DNA of 64,000 bases from the NCBI RefSeq assembly GCF_028621715.1, contig NZ_CP117466.1, positions 2,740,501 to 2,804,500 of the forward strand, written 5' to 3'. Position 1 is the stretch's first letter, and every line of letters begins with the position of its first letter. Both the position numbers and the translations under genes were made by a program. Of this stretch, positions 43,481 through 52,206 are shown piece by piece. The DNA comes from Paracoccus marcusii. GTDB lineage: Bacteria; Pseudomonadota; Alphaproteobacteria; Rhodobacterales; Rhodobacteraceae. Under the pieces are notes generated by a model that saw only the letters and a program-made list of their open reading frames with translations, was not told where the DNA came from and made no database searches.

Positions 43481-45280
43481 TCAGTTGTCCATCTTCAGCG
43501 CCTGGATGAAGGCGGTCTGCGGAATCTCGACCTTGCCGAACTGCCGCATCTTCTTCTTGCCGGCCTTCTGCTTTTCCAGCAGCTTCTTTTTCCGCGTGGC
43601 GTCGCCGCCATAGCACTTGGCGGTCACGTCCTTGCGCATGGCCGACAGCGTCTCGCGAGCGATCACGCGCGCGCCGATCGCGGCTTGGATCGGGATCTTG
43701 AACATGTGCCGCGGGATCAGGTCCTTGAGCTTTTCGACCATCGCGCGGCCACGGCTTTCGGCACGGTCGCGATGAACCATGATCGACAGCGCGTCCACCG
43801 GCTCGTCGTTCACCAGGATCGACATCTTGACCAGGAAATCCTCGCGGTACTCGCTGATCTGATAGTCGAAGCTGGCATAGCCCTTGGTCACCGACTTCAG
43901 CCGGTCATAGAAGTCGAACACGACCTCGGCCAACGGCAGGTCATAGACCACCATCGCCCGCGCGCCGGCATAGGTCAGGTCCAGCTGGATGCCGCGACGG
44001 TCCTGGCACAGTTTCAACACGTCGCCCAGATACTCGTCCGGCACCATGATCGTGGCCTTGATGCGCGGCTCCTCGATATGGTCGACATGGGTCAGGTCCG
44101 GCATGTCGGCGGGGTTGTGCAGGTCGCGCACCTCGCCGTCGCGCATGTGCAGCTTGAAGACCACCGACGGCGCCGTGGTGATCAGGTCCAGGTCGTATTC
44201 GCGCTCAAGCCGGTCACGGATGACCTCAAGGTGCAGAAGCCCCAGGAACCCGCAGCGGAAGCCGAACCCCAGGGCCGCCGACGTCTCCATCTCGTAGCTG
44301 AAGCTGGCGTCGTTCAGGGCCAGCTTTTCGATGGCGTCTCGCAGGGGTTCGAAATCGTTGGCGTCCACCGGGAACAACCCGCAGAACACCACCGGCTGCG
44401 CCGGCTTGAAGCCCGGCAACGCCGTGGCACAGGGCTTGCGTTCCTGGGTGATCGTGTCGCCCACGCGCGTATCGCGGACCTGCTTGATCGAGCCGGTGAA
44501 GACACCGATCTCTCCCGGGCCCAGTTCGGCGATGTCGACCATCTGCGGCGTCAGGACGGCCAGCTTGTCGATGCGGTGGCTGGCGCCGGTCTGCATCATC
44601 TTGATCTGGTCGCCCTTGCGGATCACCCCGTCCATCACGCGGATCATCACGACAACGCCCAGATAGGCGTCGTACCAGCTGTCCACCAGCATCGCCTTCA
44701 GCGGCGCGTCGCGGTCGCCCTTGGGCGCGGGCAGGCGCGTGACGATGGCCTCCAGGACGTCCGGGATGCCCAGACCGGTCTTGGCGCTGATCGGGATCGC
44801 GTCCTGCGCGTCGATGCCGATGACTTCCTCGATGTTCTCCTTGACGCGGTCGGGCTCGGCCGCGGGCAGGTCGATCTTGTTCAGGACCGGCACGATCTCG
44901 TGGCCCGCGTCGATCGCCTGATAGACGTTGGCCAGCGTCTGCGCCTCGACGCCCTGGCTGGCATCGACGACCAGCAGCGACCCCTCGACCGCGCGCATCG
45001 ACCGGCTGACCTCATAGGCAAAGTCCACGTGGCCTGGCGTGTCGATCAAGTTCAGGACATAGGTCCGGCCGTCCTTTGCCGGATAGCTGATCCGCACCGT
45101 GTTGGCCTTGATGGTGATCCCGCGCTCGCGCTCGATATCCATGCTGTCCAGCATCTGGGCCTTCATGTCGCGATCCGCGACAGTGCCCGTGGACTGGATC
45201 AGCCGGTCGGCCAACGTGGATTTCCCGTGGTCGATATGCGCCACGATCGAAAAATTGCGGATGAGGTCAAGGTCGGTCAT
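43481..45280 (-). CDS. lepA: Elongation factor 4 (LepA)
   Basis: Ribosome-associated GTPase involved in translation and 30S assembly. The 599 residues match the family. G1 is [15 protein letters not shown]2 in [13 protein letters not shown]3 [17 protein letters not shown]4 NKIDLP. Domain order is EF-G-like without domain IV, ending in the LepA-specific C-terminal domain with [21 protein letters not shown]. No strong ribosome site is obvious; ATG preceded by GCCCGCCC. Confidence 0.97.
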   Translation of the reverse strand: MTDLDLIRNFSIVAHIDHGKSTLADRLIQSTGTVADRDMKAQMLDSMDIERERGITIKANTVRISYPAKDGRTYVLNLIDTPGHVDFAYEVSRSMRAVEGSLLVVDASQGVEAQTLANVYQAIDAGHEIVPVLNKIDLPAAEPDRVKENIEEVIGIDAQDAIPISAKTGLGIPDVLEAIVTRLPAPKGDRDAPLKAMLVDSWYDAYLGVVVMIRVMDGVIRKGDQIKMMQTGASHRIDKLAVLTPQMVDIAELGPGEIGVFTGSIKQVRDTRVGDTITQERKPCATALPGFKPAQPVVFCGLFPVDANDFEPLRDAIEKLALNDASFSYEMETSAALGFGFRCGFLGLLHLEVIRDRLEREYDLDLITTAPSVVFKLHMRDGEVRDLHNPADMPDLTHVDHIEEPRIKATIMVPDEYLGDVLKLCQDRRGIQLDLTYAGARAMVVYDLPLAEVVFDFYDRLKSVTKGYASFDYQISEYREDFLVKMSILVNDEPVDALSIMVHRDRAESRGRAMVEKLKDLIPRHMFKIPIQAAIGARVIARETLSAMRKDVTAKCYGGDATRKKKLLEKQKAGKKKMRQFGKVEIPQTAFIQALKMDN

Positions 45281-45301
45281 GGGCGGGCTATACAGCCCCG
45301 C

Positions 45302-45330
45302 AAAGGCCGCGAAAAGAGGGTTTCGCGGCC
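45302..45330 (-). terminator. Terminator after the DJ-1/PfpI gene
   Basis: Read leftward, GGCCGCGAAA and TTTCGCGGCC form a perfect 10-bp stem with a six-base loop, followed by TTTG. It separates the DJ-1/PfpI gene from lepA. Confidence 0.75.
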
Positions 45331-45345
45331 CTGCGTTATTTGGTG

Positions 45346-46041
45346 TCAGGGCGCGGTCGGAAGGTCCGCGGCCTTCAGCATCAGGCGCGCGACCTCGGCC
45401 GACGAGGCAGGGTTCTGGCCGGTGACCAGGTTGCCATCGGCGACGGCAAAGGGCTGCCAGTCCGGGCCCTTCTGATGATGGCCGCCCTGGGCCTTCAGCT
45501 GGTCCTCCAGCATGAACGGGACGACGTCGGACAGGCCGACCGCGTCCTCCTCGCTGTTGGTGAACCCCGCCACGCGTCGACCGTGGACCAGCGGATCACC
45601 CGAGGCGAGACGCGCCGACAGCAACCCGGCCGGCCCGTGGCAGACCGCGCCGACGACCGCACCCTTGTCGAACGCCCGGCCCAGCAGATCGCCCAGCGCC
45701 TTCGAATTGGGCAGGTCCCACATCGTGCCGTGACCGCCCGGCAGGAACAAGATGTCGCAACCGGACACCTCGACGTCCTCGACCTTAGTGGTGTTTTCCA
45801 GCTTGTTCATGACCGCCTCGTCGGCCAGCAGGCGGCGGACCTCGTCGGTCATCGCGTCGCCCTCGGCCGAGGAAGGGTCCGCCGGGGGCTTGCCGCCCTT
45901 GATGCTGGCCAGCTCGATCTGCCAGCCCGCGTCCGACAGGATCCAATAGGGGGCGGCCAGCTCCTCCCAATAGAAACCCGTGGGTTTGCCGGTGTCGCCA
46001 AGCGTGTCGTGCGAGGTCAGGATGAACAGGGCCTTGGGCAT
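45346..46041 (-). CDS. DJ-1/PfpI family protein, Hsp31-like
   Basis: A 231-residue class I glutamine amidotransferase-like protein. The nucleophile is Cys134 in [11 protein letters not shown], with His135 next to it and the acidic residue in the YWEELAAPY segment (Glu26/Glu27); this is the Hsp31-like layout, whose members are reported as glyoxalase III, deglycase or chaperone enzymes. [14 protein letters not shown] contains the oxyanion region. AAGGAGG lies seven bases before the ATG, one of the strongest ribosome sites here. A 16-bp palindrome is about 100 bases upstream. Confidence 0.9.
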   Translation of the reverse strand: MPKALFILTSHDTLGDTGKPTGFYWEELAAPYWILSDAGWQIELASIKGGKPPADPSSAEGDAMTDEVRRLLADEAVMNKLENTTKVEDVEVSGCDILFLPGGHGTMWDLPNSKALGDLLGRAFDKGAVVGAVCHGPAGLLSARLASGDPLVHGRRVAGFTNSEEDAVGLSDVVPFMLEDQLKAQGGHHQKGPDWQPFAVADGNLVTGQNPASSAEVARLMLKAADLPTAP

Positions 46042-46144
46042 GGTAAACCTCCTTGAGGGATGCAAAAATCGCCACGATGCCGGGATGGCGCCATGGCGTT
46101 CGGCATGTCAATGTTCCCGACGCGTCCGAGTTCCCGGTCGCGAT

Positions 46145-46160
46145 GTCGCACCGGTGCGAC
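46145..46160. promoter_or_regulatory. 16-bp perfect palindrome upstream of the DJ-1/PfpI gene
   Basis: GTCGCACCGGTGCGAC reads identically on both strands. It lies in the 200-base gap between the DJ-1/PfpI gene (ATG about 104 bases away) and the EamA transporter end. It has the form of an operator for a dimeric regulator; the factor is unknown. Confidence 0.4.
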
Positions 46161-46183
46161 CATCTGGGTCGCGCGGCCGCCAA

Positions 46184-46200
46184 GGCCCCTCGATGGGGCC
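46184..46200 (-). terminator. Hairpin after the EamA transporter gene
   Basis: GGCCCC-TCGAT-GGGGCC, 6-bp stem, lies 41 bases past the transporter stop in its reading direction; TTGG follows. Weak evidence. Confidence 0.4.
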
Positions 46201-46241
46201 GCAGGCGGCCTCGTGCGCCCAAGCCACGCGCAGGCAGGATC

Positions 46242-47147
46242 TCAGCCGGGACCGGGTCGCACCAGGCTGTCGACGGGGCGCCTGCGCCGCAGCCCCGCCT
46301 CGCGCCACATCGCATAGCCCCCCGCCAGCGCGATCAACGCCGCCCCCGCCAAGGTAGCCGCATCGGGCCGCTCGCCAAAGATCACCGCCGCCACGACCAG
46401 CGCAAAGGCCAGCCGCGTGTATCGGAACGGCGCGACGACCGACGCCTCGCCCAGACGCGAAGCCGCCACCAGCGTCGCATAGCCCACGACGCCGAACACC
46501 ACCGTCCCCGCCAGCAAGACCACCTCGACCGGGCCGGGCATCACCGGCGCGGGTCCGGCCAGCACGCCCAGCACCACCCCCGCCGGAATCATCGCGCCAT
46601 AGGCCGAGGCCGACAGTTGATCCGACGCCACACCCGGCGGAATGCGTCGCGTGGCCAGATCGCGCAGCGTCAGCCCCGCGACGCCCGCCACCGCCCACAG
46701 CATTGCGGGCTGGAACGCCGCCGTCCCGGGCCGCAGGATCAGCAGCACCCCCGCGAACCCGACCGCCACCGACAGCCAGCGGCGCCAGCCGACCTTTTCG
46801 CCCAGAAACAGCGCCGCGCCCAGCACCAGCGTCAGCGGCAGCACCTGCAGGATCGCAGAGGTCACCGCCAGATCACCCACCGCCAGCGCCGTCACCAGGC
46901 AGACGGCCCCCACGATCTCTCCGGCATTGCGCAACAGCGCCATGGGATGGATCAGGTCACCTGTCCAAAGACGCCCTCCCCGCCGCGCCAGACGCATCCA
47001 AAAGACCGCACCTGCGACCACGCCCACCATCGCCAGCAACTGCCACACCGGCATCGTCCGGGTCAGCACCTTGAGAAACGCATCCTCGACCGCGAACATC
47101 GCCATCGATGCGGACATGAACAGCGCGGCACGCCCGTTGTCGGTCAC
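46242..47147 (-). CDS. EamA/DMT family transporter
   Basis: Inner-membrane protein, 301 residues, ten predicted helices in two five-helix repeats. The first repeat ends VTSAILQVLPLTLVLGAALFLGEKVGWRRWLSVAVGFAGVLLIL, and the second has AFALVVAAVIFGERPDAATLAGAALIALAGGY, the duplicated EamA signature. Such proteins export amino acids or small metabolites; the substrate here is unknown. Its start overlaps the end of the HAD phosphatase gene by four bases, so the two are likely co-translated. Confidence 0.9.
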   Translation of the reverse strand: MTDNGRAALFMSASMAMFAVEDAFLKVLTRTMPVWQLLAMVGVVAGAVFWMRLARRGGRLWTGDLIHPMALLRNAGEIVGAVCLVTALAVGDLAVTSAILQVLPLTLVLGAALFLGEKVGWRRWLSVAVGFAGVLLILRPGTAAFQPAMLWAVAGVAGLTLRDLATRRIPPGVASDQLSASAYGAMIPAGVVLGVLAGPAPVMPGPVEVVLLAGTVVFGVVGYATLVAASRLGEASVVAPFRYTRLAFALVVAAVIFGERPDAATLAGAALIALAGGYAMWREAGLRRRRPVDSLVRPGPG

Positions 47148-47845
47148 GCCGCACCTTCCAGGTCGGCGATCAGTGCGGGCAGTCTGCCCATGTCGGACAG
47201 CTGGTGCAGGCGCGGATGATCGGGCGCCTCGGCATGTTCATGGCTCCAGGTCAGGTCATGCGGGATGAAGACTCCCGTCCCGCCCAGATCCAGCACCGGG
47301 ATCACGTCGCTGCGCATCGAATTGCCCGCCATCAGGAACCGCGACGGCTCCACCCCCTGCCCCATCAGGACCCGGGCATAGGCCTCGGGCGTCTTGTCGG
47401 CCAGGATCTGCACCGCCGCGAATCGCTCGGCCAGTCCAGAGGCTGCGATCTTGCGCTCCTGATCCATCAGGTCGCCCTTGGTGATCAGGATCAGCCGCCG
47501 CCCCTCCAGCGCGTCCAGGGCTTGTTCCACGCCCGGCAGAAGGGTCACGGGATGGGCCAGCATCTCGGCGCCCAGGTCCAGGATGCGGGCGATCTGGCGG
47601 CCCTCGATGCGTCCGTCGGTCAACTCGATCGCGGTCTGGACCATCGACAGCATGAAGCCCTTGATGCCGTAACCGTAGCGCGCAAGGTTCGCGCTTTCCG
47701 TGTCGTACAGCAGCGCCGCGATGGTCTCGGCGTCGCCGTGGTCCGACAGCAGCGCGCAGAACTCGGCCTCGGTGACACGAAAGAACGTCTCGTTCTCCCA
47801 CAGCGTGTCGTCGGCATCCAGCCCGATGGCGTCAAACAGGGTCAT
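47144..47845 (-). CDS. HAD-superfamily hydrolase
   Basis: Cytoplasmic phosphatase-like protein, 233 residues. Motif I is GLDADDTLW (nucleophile Asp10, acid Asp12), motif II LILITKGD, the lysine of motif III lies in DKTPEAYARVL, and motif IV NSMRSDVIPVLD. A helical cap of about 70 residues follows motif I. The substrate cannot be read. The gene leads into the EamA transporter gene. Confidence 0.85.
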   Translation of the reverse strand: MTLFDAIGLDADDTLWENETFFRVTEAEFCALLSDHGDAETIAALLYDTESANLARYGYGIKGFMLSMVQTAIELTDGRIEGRQIARILDLGAEMLAHPVTLLPGVEQALDALEGRRLILITKGDLMDQERKIAASGLAERFAAVQILADKTPEAYARVLMGQGVEPSRFLMAGNSMRSDVIPVLDLGGTGVFIPHDLTWSHEHAEAPDHPRLHQLSDMGRLPALIADLEGAA

Positions 47846-47909
47846 GTCGTCCTCTTGCGGGCGGCGCCGCGCTGTTTCAGGATCGAACGACCCAGCACAG
47901 GAGCGCCCG

Positions 47910-48104
47910 ATGATCTATTCCGTCCCCGACATGAGCTGCGACCACTGCAAGGCCGCGATCGAGGCCGCCGTCGCCGGGGCTGGCGGCCGCGCAACCGTCG
48001 ATCTGCCCGAAAAGCGCGTCACCGTCGAGGGGCTGGATCCCGCCACCGCGCAATCCGCCCTGACCGCCGCGGGCTTCACCCCCCGCCCGCTGCCCGCCAC
48101 ATGA
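47910..48104 (+). CDS. Small heavy-metal-associated domain protein, CopZ-like
   Basis: A 64-residue single HMA domain. MSCDHCKAAIEAAV holds the metal-binding CxxC; the rest (VDLPEKRVTVEGLDPATAQSALTAAGF) follows the beta-alpha-beta-beta-alpha-beta pattern. It probably carries copper(I) in the cytoplasm. CAGGAGCGCCCG precedes the ATG. No copper P-type ATPase gene is adjacent. Confidence 0.88.
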   Translation: MIYSVPDMSCDHCKAAIEAAVAGAGGRATVDLPEKRVTVEGLDPATAQSALTAAGFTPRPLPAT

Positions 48105-48234
48105 CCCCGATCACCCGGGTCGCCGCGATTGAGCGGCGGGCCGCTTGATGCTAGGATCGCCCGATCGGCCTATGCGGGCAAGAACCGGACCAACCGGCGC
48201 GCGGCCGTCCGAGGCATTTCGAGGAGACAGTCCC

Positions 48235-48537
48235 ATGCTGAACCGTTTCGTGATCGCGGCCGCCGCGATCGTCATGACGACCCCCCTGGCCATGGCCGGA
48301 CCCATCGACAGCGCCTGCGTCCGGTCGGACCGCGCGCGCGGCAACGCACCGCTGTGCGGCTGCATCCAGCAGGTCGCGAACCAGACCCTGTCCCGGTCGG
48401 ACCAGCGCCAGGCGGCGCAGTTCTTCCGCGAGCCGCATCGCGCCCAAGAGGTCCGCACGTCAAAGCGTGATGCGGACAACGCCTTCTGGGCCCGCTACCG
48501 CAATTTTGCGGCGCAATCCGAACGGCTGTGTCGCTGA
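48235..48537 (+). CDS. Small exported protein, four cysteines
   Basis: A 100-residue exported protein. Signal peptide at residues 1-21 (LNRFVIAAAAIVMTTPLAMA). The mature part, GPIDSACVRSDRARGNAPLCGCIQQVANQTLSRSDQRQAA and so on, has four cysteines (three in the N-terminal third, one three residues from the end in ERLCR), suggesting disulfides. I believe similar small proteins occur across Rhodobacterales, but know no established function. GAGGAGACAGTCCC precedes the ATG. Confidence 0.75.
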   Translation: MLNRFVIAAAAIVMTTPLAMAGPIDSACVRSDRARGNAPLCGCIQQVANQTLSRSDQRQAAQFFREPHRAQEVRTSKRDADNAFWARYRNFAAQSERLCR

Positions 48538-48548
48538 TCTGATCGAAC

Positions 48549-48572
48549 CGGCTGGCCCGGTCGGGTCAGCCG
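48549..48572. terminator. Hairpin at convergent gene ends
   Basis: CGGCTGGCC and GGTCAGCCG (one G-U pair) pair around a six-base loop, overlapping the ParA-like stop. It lies 11 bases after the stop of the small exported protein gene. Confidence 0.45.
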
Positions 48573-49198
48573 ATGCGGGCCAGAATCTCATCCGTCAGCG
48601 CGGCCATCTCGGCTGTTGCGGGACCCTTGGGGCGTTCGATCGCCCCCAGACCCAGTCCCAGGGTCTCGGCATAGACGACGCGGTTCGCGACCTGCGTGTC
48701 GGCCACCTGCGCACCCAGCTCGGCCGCCTTCTGCGCCACTTCGACCGACAGGCGCGTGTTGGGGCGGGTGCGGTTCAGGACCACCAGCACATCCGCCTTG
48801 TCGCGCCGCGCCAGATCCAGAACCCCTTCGGTTGCCCACAGGTCGACATGGCTGGTGGCCACCGGCACCACCACCAGATCCGCCACGCGCAGCGCCGGGC
48901 GCAGGTCGCTGTCGATCTTGGGCGGCGTGTCGATGATAACGTAATCGAACCGACGCTTCAGCTTCTCCGATTCGTAGCTGGCCCCCCAGGCCGACGAGGT
49001 CGAGAAATCCATCGCCTCGTCCTCTCCCACCGCGGACATGCGTTCCATGAACCAGCGGCCCAGGCTGCCCTGCGGATCGGTGTCGACCAGGGCGACGGAA
49101 TGACCCCGCGCATGCAGGCTGACCGCCAGATTGACGGCCAGCGTCGTCTTGCCCGATCCGCCCTTTTGCTGAGCCACCGTGATGATCCGACCTGACAT
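48566..49198 (-). CDS. ParA/MinD-family ATPase without ParB
   Basis: A 210-residue deviant-Walker ATPase. The deviant Walker A is KGGSGKTTLAVNLA (Lys11 and Lys16), Walker A-prime VALVDTDPQGSLGRW, Walker B FDYVIIDTPPK. It is shorter than chromosomal ParA (about 260 or more) and lacks an N-terminal HTH, and no parB or parS-like site is nearby; it is thus more like the orphan ParA proteins that position protein complexes (for example PpfA or MipZ-like) than a chromosome partitioner. The start at 49198 has GGGGGATTGTCGCA upstream. Confidence 0.88.
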   Translation of the reverse strand: MSGRIITVAQQKGGSGKTTLAVNLAVSLHARGHSVALVDTDPQGSLGRWFMERMSAVGEDEAMDFSTSSAWGASYESEKLKRRFDYVIIDTPPKIDSDLRPALRVADLVVVPVATSHVDLWATEGVLDLARRDKADVLVVLNRTRPNTRLSVEVAQKAAELGAQVADTQVANRVVYAETLGLGLGAIERPKGPATAEMAALTDEILARIG

Positions 49199-49273
49199 TG
49201 CGACAATCCCCCGCGTTTGGCCCAGCCTAGGGTCCAACGCGGCCGATTGCACCAAGTTTCTGCATGTGCAGCA

Positions 49274-49594
49274 TCAGGGATGCACGGACTGAACCTCGTA
49301 CATCACGGGCTCGAACGACTTGCACATTCCGTGGATCTCGCGGTTCCGGCGACGCATCTCGGGGTCGCGCAGCATCGCTTGGTAATCGCGGCGGTCGCGC
49401 CACTGCGAATAGGTGGCGATGCGGGTCTGCGCGTCGTTCAGATGGATCGCCCCGCCCAGGCAGCCGGGCTGTCGACTGATGACCTGCGCCCACGCCTCGG
49501 TCAGCAGGTCCAGCACGTCATGCGCGGTACCGGGGGTCACCTCGAAGGTGGTGATGACGGTCTGGCCGTCAAAATCGGGCGTGATGCGGGGCAT
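49274..49594 (-). CDS. Antibiotic biosynthesis monooxygenase-domain protein
   Basis: A 106-residue ABM-type ferredoxin-like protein: VITTFEVTPGTAHDVLDLLTEAW, QPGCLGGAIHLNDAQTRIATYSQWRDRRDYQAMLRDPEM, the last part being the usual ABM helix. Enzymes of this fold oxidise quinols or degrade haem, but most are uncharacterised. The start at 49594 has AAAGG at good spacing; 49609 is an alternative. It is divergent from the M19 dipeptidase gene with about 120 bases between, which contain TGCAC-GAT-GTGCA. Confidence 0.8.
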   Translation of the reverse strand: MPRITPDFDGQTVITTFEVTPGTAHDVLDLLTEAWAQVISRQPGCLGGAIHLNDAQTRIATYSQWRDRRDYQAMLRDPEMRRRNREIHGMCKSFEPVMYEVQSVHP

Positions 49595-49717
49595 GGGCTG
49601 GCCTTTCATGGGCATGGTCCTGCCACCAGCGTAACCCCCAAGCCCCTTGGCGCAAAGTGCCATTGCAGGGCGCTGCACGATGTGCATCCTGCCGGGACGA
49701 AACAGCAAGGACCAGCC

Positions 49718-50764
49718 ATGACCCCGGTATTCGACGGCCACAACGATTTTCTGCAGCGCGTCGTGGCGGCGGGCGCGGATGCCGACCAGCTTTGGCTGCA
49801 TGGCGACGGCACCGGCCATCTGGACCTGCCCCGGATGCAGGCCGGTGGCATGGTCGGCGGTTTCTTCGCGATCTGGATACCGACACCGGCAGGGCTGGGC
49901 GACGACCATGCGATGGACGCGATGGAGAACCCGCCGTTTGAGCTACCCCTGCCCGCCCAGATCGCGTCCGACGTGGCCCTGTCCCAGGCTTTCGCACAAG
50001 CGGCGGCATTGCTGGCGCTGGAGCGGACCGGCACCCTGGACATCGTGCGCGACGCCGCAGGGTTGCGCGCGACCATTGCGGCCGGGCGGATCGCCGCGAT
50101 CATGCACATGGAGGGGGCCGAGGCGATCCGCGACCGTGATGCGCTGCACCTGTGGCACGCGGCGGGGCTGCGCTCGCTTGGGCCGGTCTGGTCGCGGCCC
50201 ACCCAGTTCGGCGAGGGCGTGCCCTTCGCCTTTCCCGCCAGCCCCGACATGGGCGGCCCGCTGACCCCCGAAGGTCATGCCTTGGTCGCGGATTGCAACG
50301 CGCTTGGCATCATGCTGGACCTGTCGCACCTGAACCAGGCCGGTTTCGACGACGTGGCCCGGCTGTCGGACGCGCCCCTCGTCGCCAGCCACAGCGCCGT
50401 GCATGCCTTCAGCGAAAGCAGCCGCAACCTGACCGACCGGCAGCTGCGCCAGATCGCGGACAGCAAGGGCTTGGTCGGACTGAATTTCGCCTCCAGCTTC
50501 CTGCGGCCCGACGGGCGGCGCCAGCCATTGGAGGATCTGGGCATGATGATCCGGCATCTGGATCACCTGCTGGAGATCCTGGGGGAGGATGGCGTGGCTT
50601 TGGGGTCCGATTTCGACGGCGCGCTGATGCCGCGGGATCTGCCCGACGCATCGGCGCTGCCCGTGCTGATCAAAGCGATGGACGATGCCGGTTACGGCCC
50701 CGACCTGATCCGCAAGATCGCCTGCGACAACTGGATCGGCCTGCTGGAACGCACCTGGCGCTAG
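49718..50764 (+). CDS. M19 dipeptidase, cytoplasmic
   Basis: A second renal-dipeptidase-type hydrolase, 348 residues, without signal or anchor. Metal-site motifs: VFDGHNDFLQR near the start, MHMEGAEAIRD, LDLSHLNQAGFDDVARLS, SHSAVHAFSES, and SDFDGALMPRD near the end. Compared with the anchored paralogue at 41168-42349, it has HND instead of HSD in the first motif and different loop lengths. AGCAAGGACC precedes the ATG. Confidence 0.9.
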   Translation: MTPVFDGHNDFLQRVVAAGADADQLWLHGDGTGHLDLPRMQAGGMVGGFFAIWIPTPAGLGDDHAMDAMENPPFELPLPAQIASDVALSQAFAQAAALLALERTGTLDIVRDAAGLRATIAAGRIAAIMHMEGAEAIRDRDALHLWHAAGLRSLGPVWSRPTQFGEGVPFAFPASPDMGGPLTPEGHALVADCNALGIMLDLSHLNQAGFDDVARLSDAPLVASHSAVHAFSESSRNLTDRQLRQIADSKGLVGLNFASSFLRPDGRRQPLEDLGMMIRHLDHLLEILGEDGVALGSDFDGALMPRDLPDASALPVLIKAMDDAGYGPDLIRKIACDNWIGLLERTWR

Positions 50765-50766
50765 GT

Positions 50767-50784
50767 GGGCCGGGGTTCCGGCCC
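50767..50784. terminator. Hairpin at convergent gene ends
   Basis: GGGCCGG-GGTT-CCGGCCC, perfect 7-bp stem, between the M19 dipeptidase and RodZ-like stops. Confidence 0.55.
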
Positions 50785-50792
50785 TGCGGCTC

Positions 50793-52097
50793 TCACTCGG
50801 TTTCGGTCTGGCCGGGCGTCGCGACCTGCGCCACCGCGATCATCTGCGCCAGTTCCGGGTCGGCCTCGGGATCGGCCAGTGCATAACGCTCGGTCAGGCT
50901 GGCGGGGGACAGTTCCACCCCGCTGATGACCTGCGCCCCGGGCGCCGCCGGGCCATAGGTCTGGCCGCTGACCGCGAAATAGACCGCGCCCGAATTTCCG
51001 GTCCGCAGCACGGGCGGCTGTTCCAGCGGCGGCAGCGCAAAGCGTTCGCCCGCATCCATGATCTTTTCCAGCAGCACCGTGCCGTCCGCCGATGTCACGC
51101 GCACCCAGGCCGGACGTGCCGCCATCAGCTCCAACGGGGGTGCATCCGGGGCCAGCGTGCGCACGACGCTTTCCACGGCGGCGGGCTGAGCGGTCTGCAA
51201 GGCGCCGATGGCGCCGGGCGTTCCGGTCGGCACCTGCGCCACGCCGGCCTGCTGCGCCAGCGCGTTCTGGGGAAGCGGCACCTGCGCGACCTGTCCCGCC
51301 GAGGCGATCACATCCTCGACCGTGGCAGAGCTGTCCAGCAGACCGGGATCGATCGCCGCGATGGGCCCGTCGCGCGCGGTCAGGACCGGTGCCTCGAGGA
51401 TCTGCGGACGGTACAGGCGATCCAGCGCCTCGGGCTGGGGCAGGCTCAGCGCGATGTCGCTGCCCTGTCCGCCGTCGATGTCAGGGTCCGACAGCCCCGC
51501 GCCCTGTGTCGGGTCCAGTTCGGCGACCACCGTGGGCAGATCGTCACCCGGGGTCAGCGTGACGCGCTGAACCTCCTGCAGGACGGCCCATCCGCCATAG
51601 CCCAACCCGCCGATCAGCGCCATCAGCACGAAGATCGCGCCGATGGCTCGCGGCTCGACCTCGGACAGGAATCCGCGTTCCTGAGGGATGAACAAGGCGC
51701 GGGGATTGGCCAGCGCTTCGGCAGGGTCGGACGGACGGCGGCCCGGCTTGGGCCCGGCAGCGGCAGGAGCCATGCCATGCGTCGGCTGAAAGCCAGATTC
51801 CTGACAGAACCGCCGAAAGACCCAGTCGGGGTCCATGCCCAGATAACGCGCATAGGAGCGCACATAGCCCGAGATGAAGCTGGGCGCGTCAAAGGCCGAG
51901 ACGTCGCAGTTCTCGATCGCGGCGACATAGGAGGCACGGATGCGCAATTCGCGCTGGACGTCCAGAAGGGACTTGCCCAACGTCGCCCGCTCTCCGCGCA
52001 TCAGATCGCCCAACCGCGTGTCATCGTCCAGGAACACTGCCGTATCCCCGACTTGCACGAAATCTTCTGCCGGGTCAGGTGCCCGCAGCCTGCTCAT
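50793..52097 (-). CDS. RodZ-like HTH membrane protein (DUF4115)
   Basis: A 434-residue protein with the RodZ layout: cytoplasmic helix-turn-helix at about residues 35-100 (GKSLLDVQRELRIRASYVAAIE, SFISGYVRSYARYLGMD), one membrane helix at 151-173 (AIGAIFVLMALIGGLGYGGW), a Pro/Gln/Ala-rich periplasmic linker and a C-terminal DUF4115-like domain (AARPAWVRVTSADGTVLLEKIMDAGERF). RodZ links MreB to the wall-building complex and sets rod shape. Length is above E. coli RodZ (337), mainly in the linker. It follows hemA on the same strand by 109 bases. Confidence 0.85.
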   Translation of the reverse strand: MSRLRAPDPAEDFVQVGDTAVFLDDDTRLGDLMRGERATLGKSLLDVQRELRIRASYVAAIENCDVSAFDAPSFISGYVRSYARYLGMDPDWVFRRFCQESGFQPTHGMAPAAAGPKPGRRPSDPAEALANPRALFIPQERGFLSEVEPRAIGAIFVLMALIGGLGYGGWAVLQEVQRVTLTPGDDLPTVVAELDPTQGAGLSDPDIDGGQGSDIALSLPQPEALDRLYRPQILEAPVLTARDGPIAAIDPGLLDSSATVEDVIASAGQVAQVPLPQNALAQQAGVAQVPTGTPGAIGALQTAQPAAVESVVRTLAPDAPPLELMAARPAWVRVTSADGTVLLEKIMDAGERFALPPLEQPPVLRTGNSGAVYFAVSGQTYGPAAPGAQVISGVELSPASLTERYALADPEADPELAQMIAVAQVATPGQTETE

Positions 52098-52206
52098 CGC
52101 CTATGCCTCATCCGCTTGTTATAGGCTGCCTCCGAATCGAAGGCTACCAAAGCTTCTTTAGCCAAAGGTTATCACGCAGGCGAGAGCAGTTCACCCGTGG
52201 ATTGCA

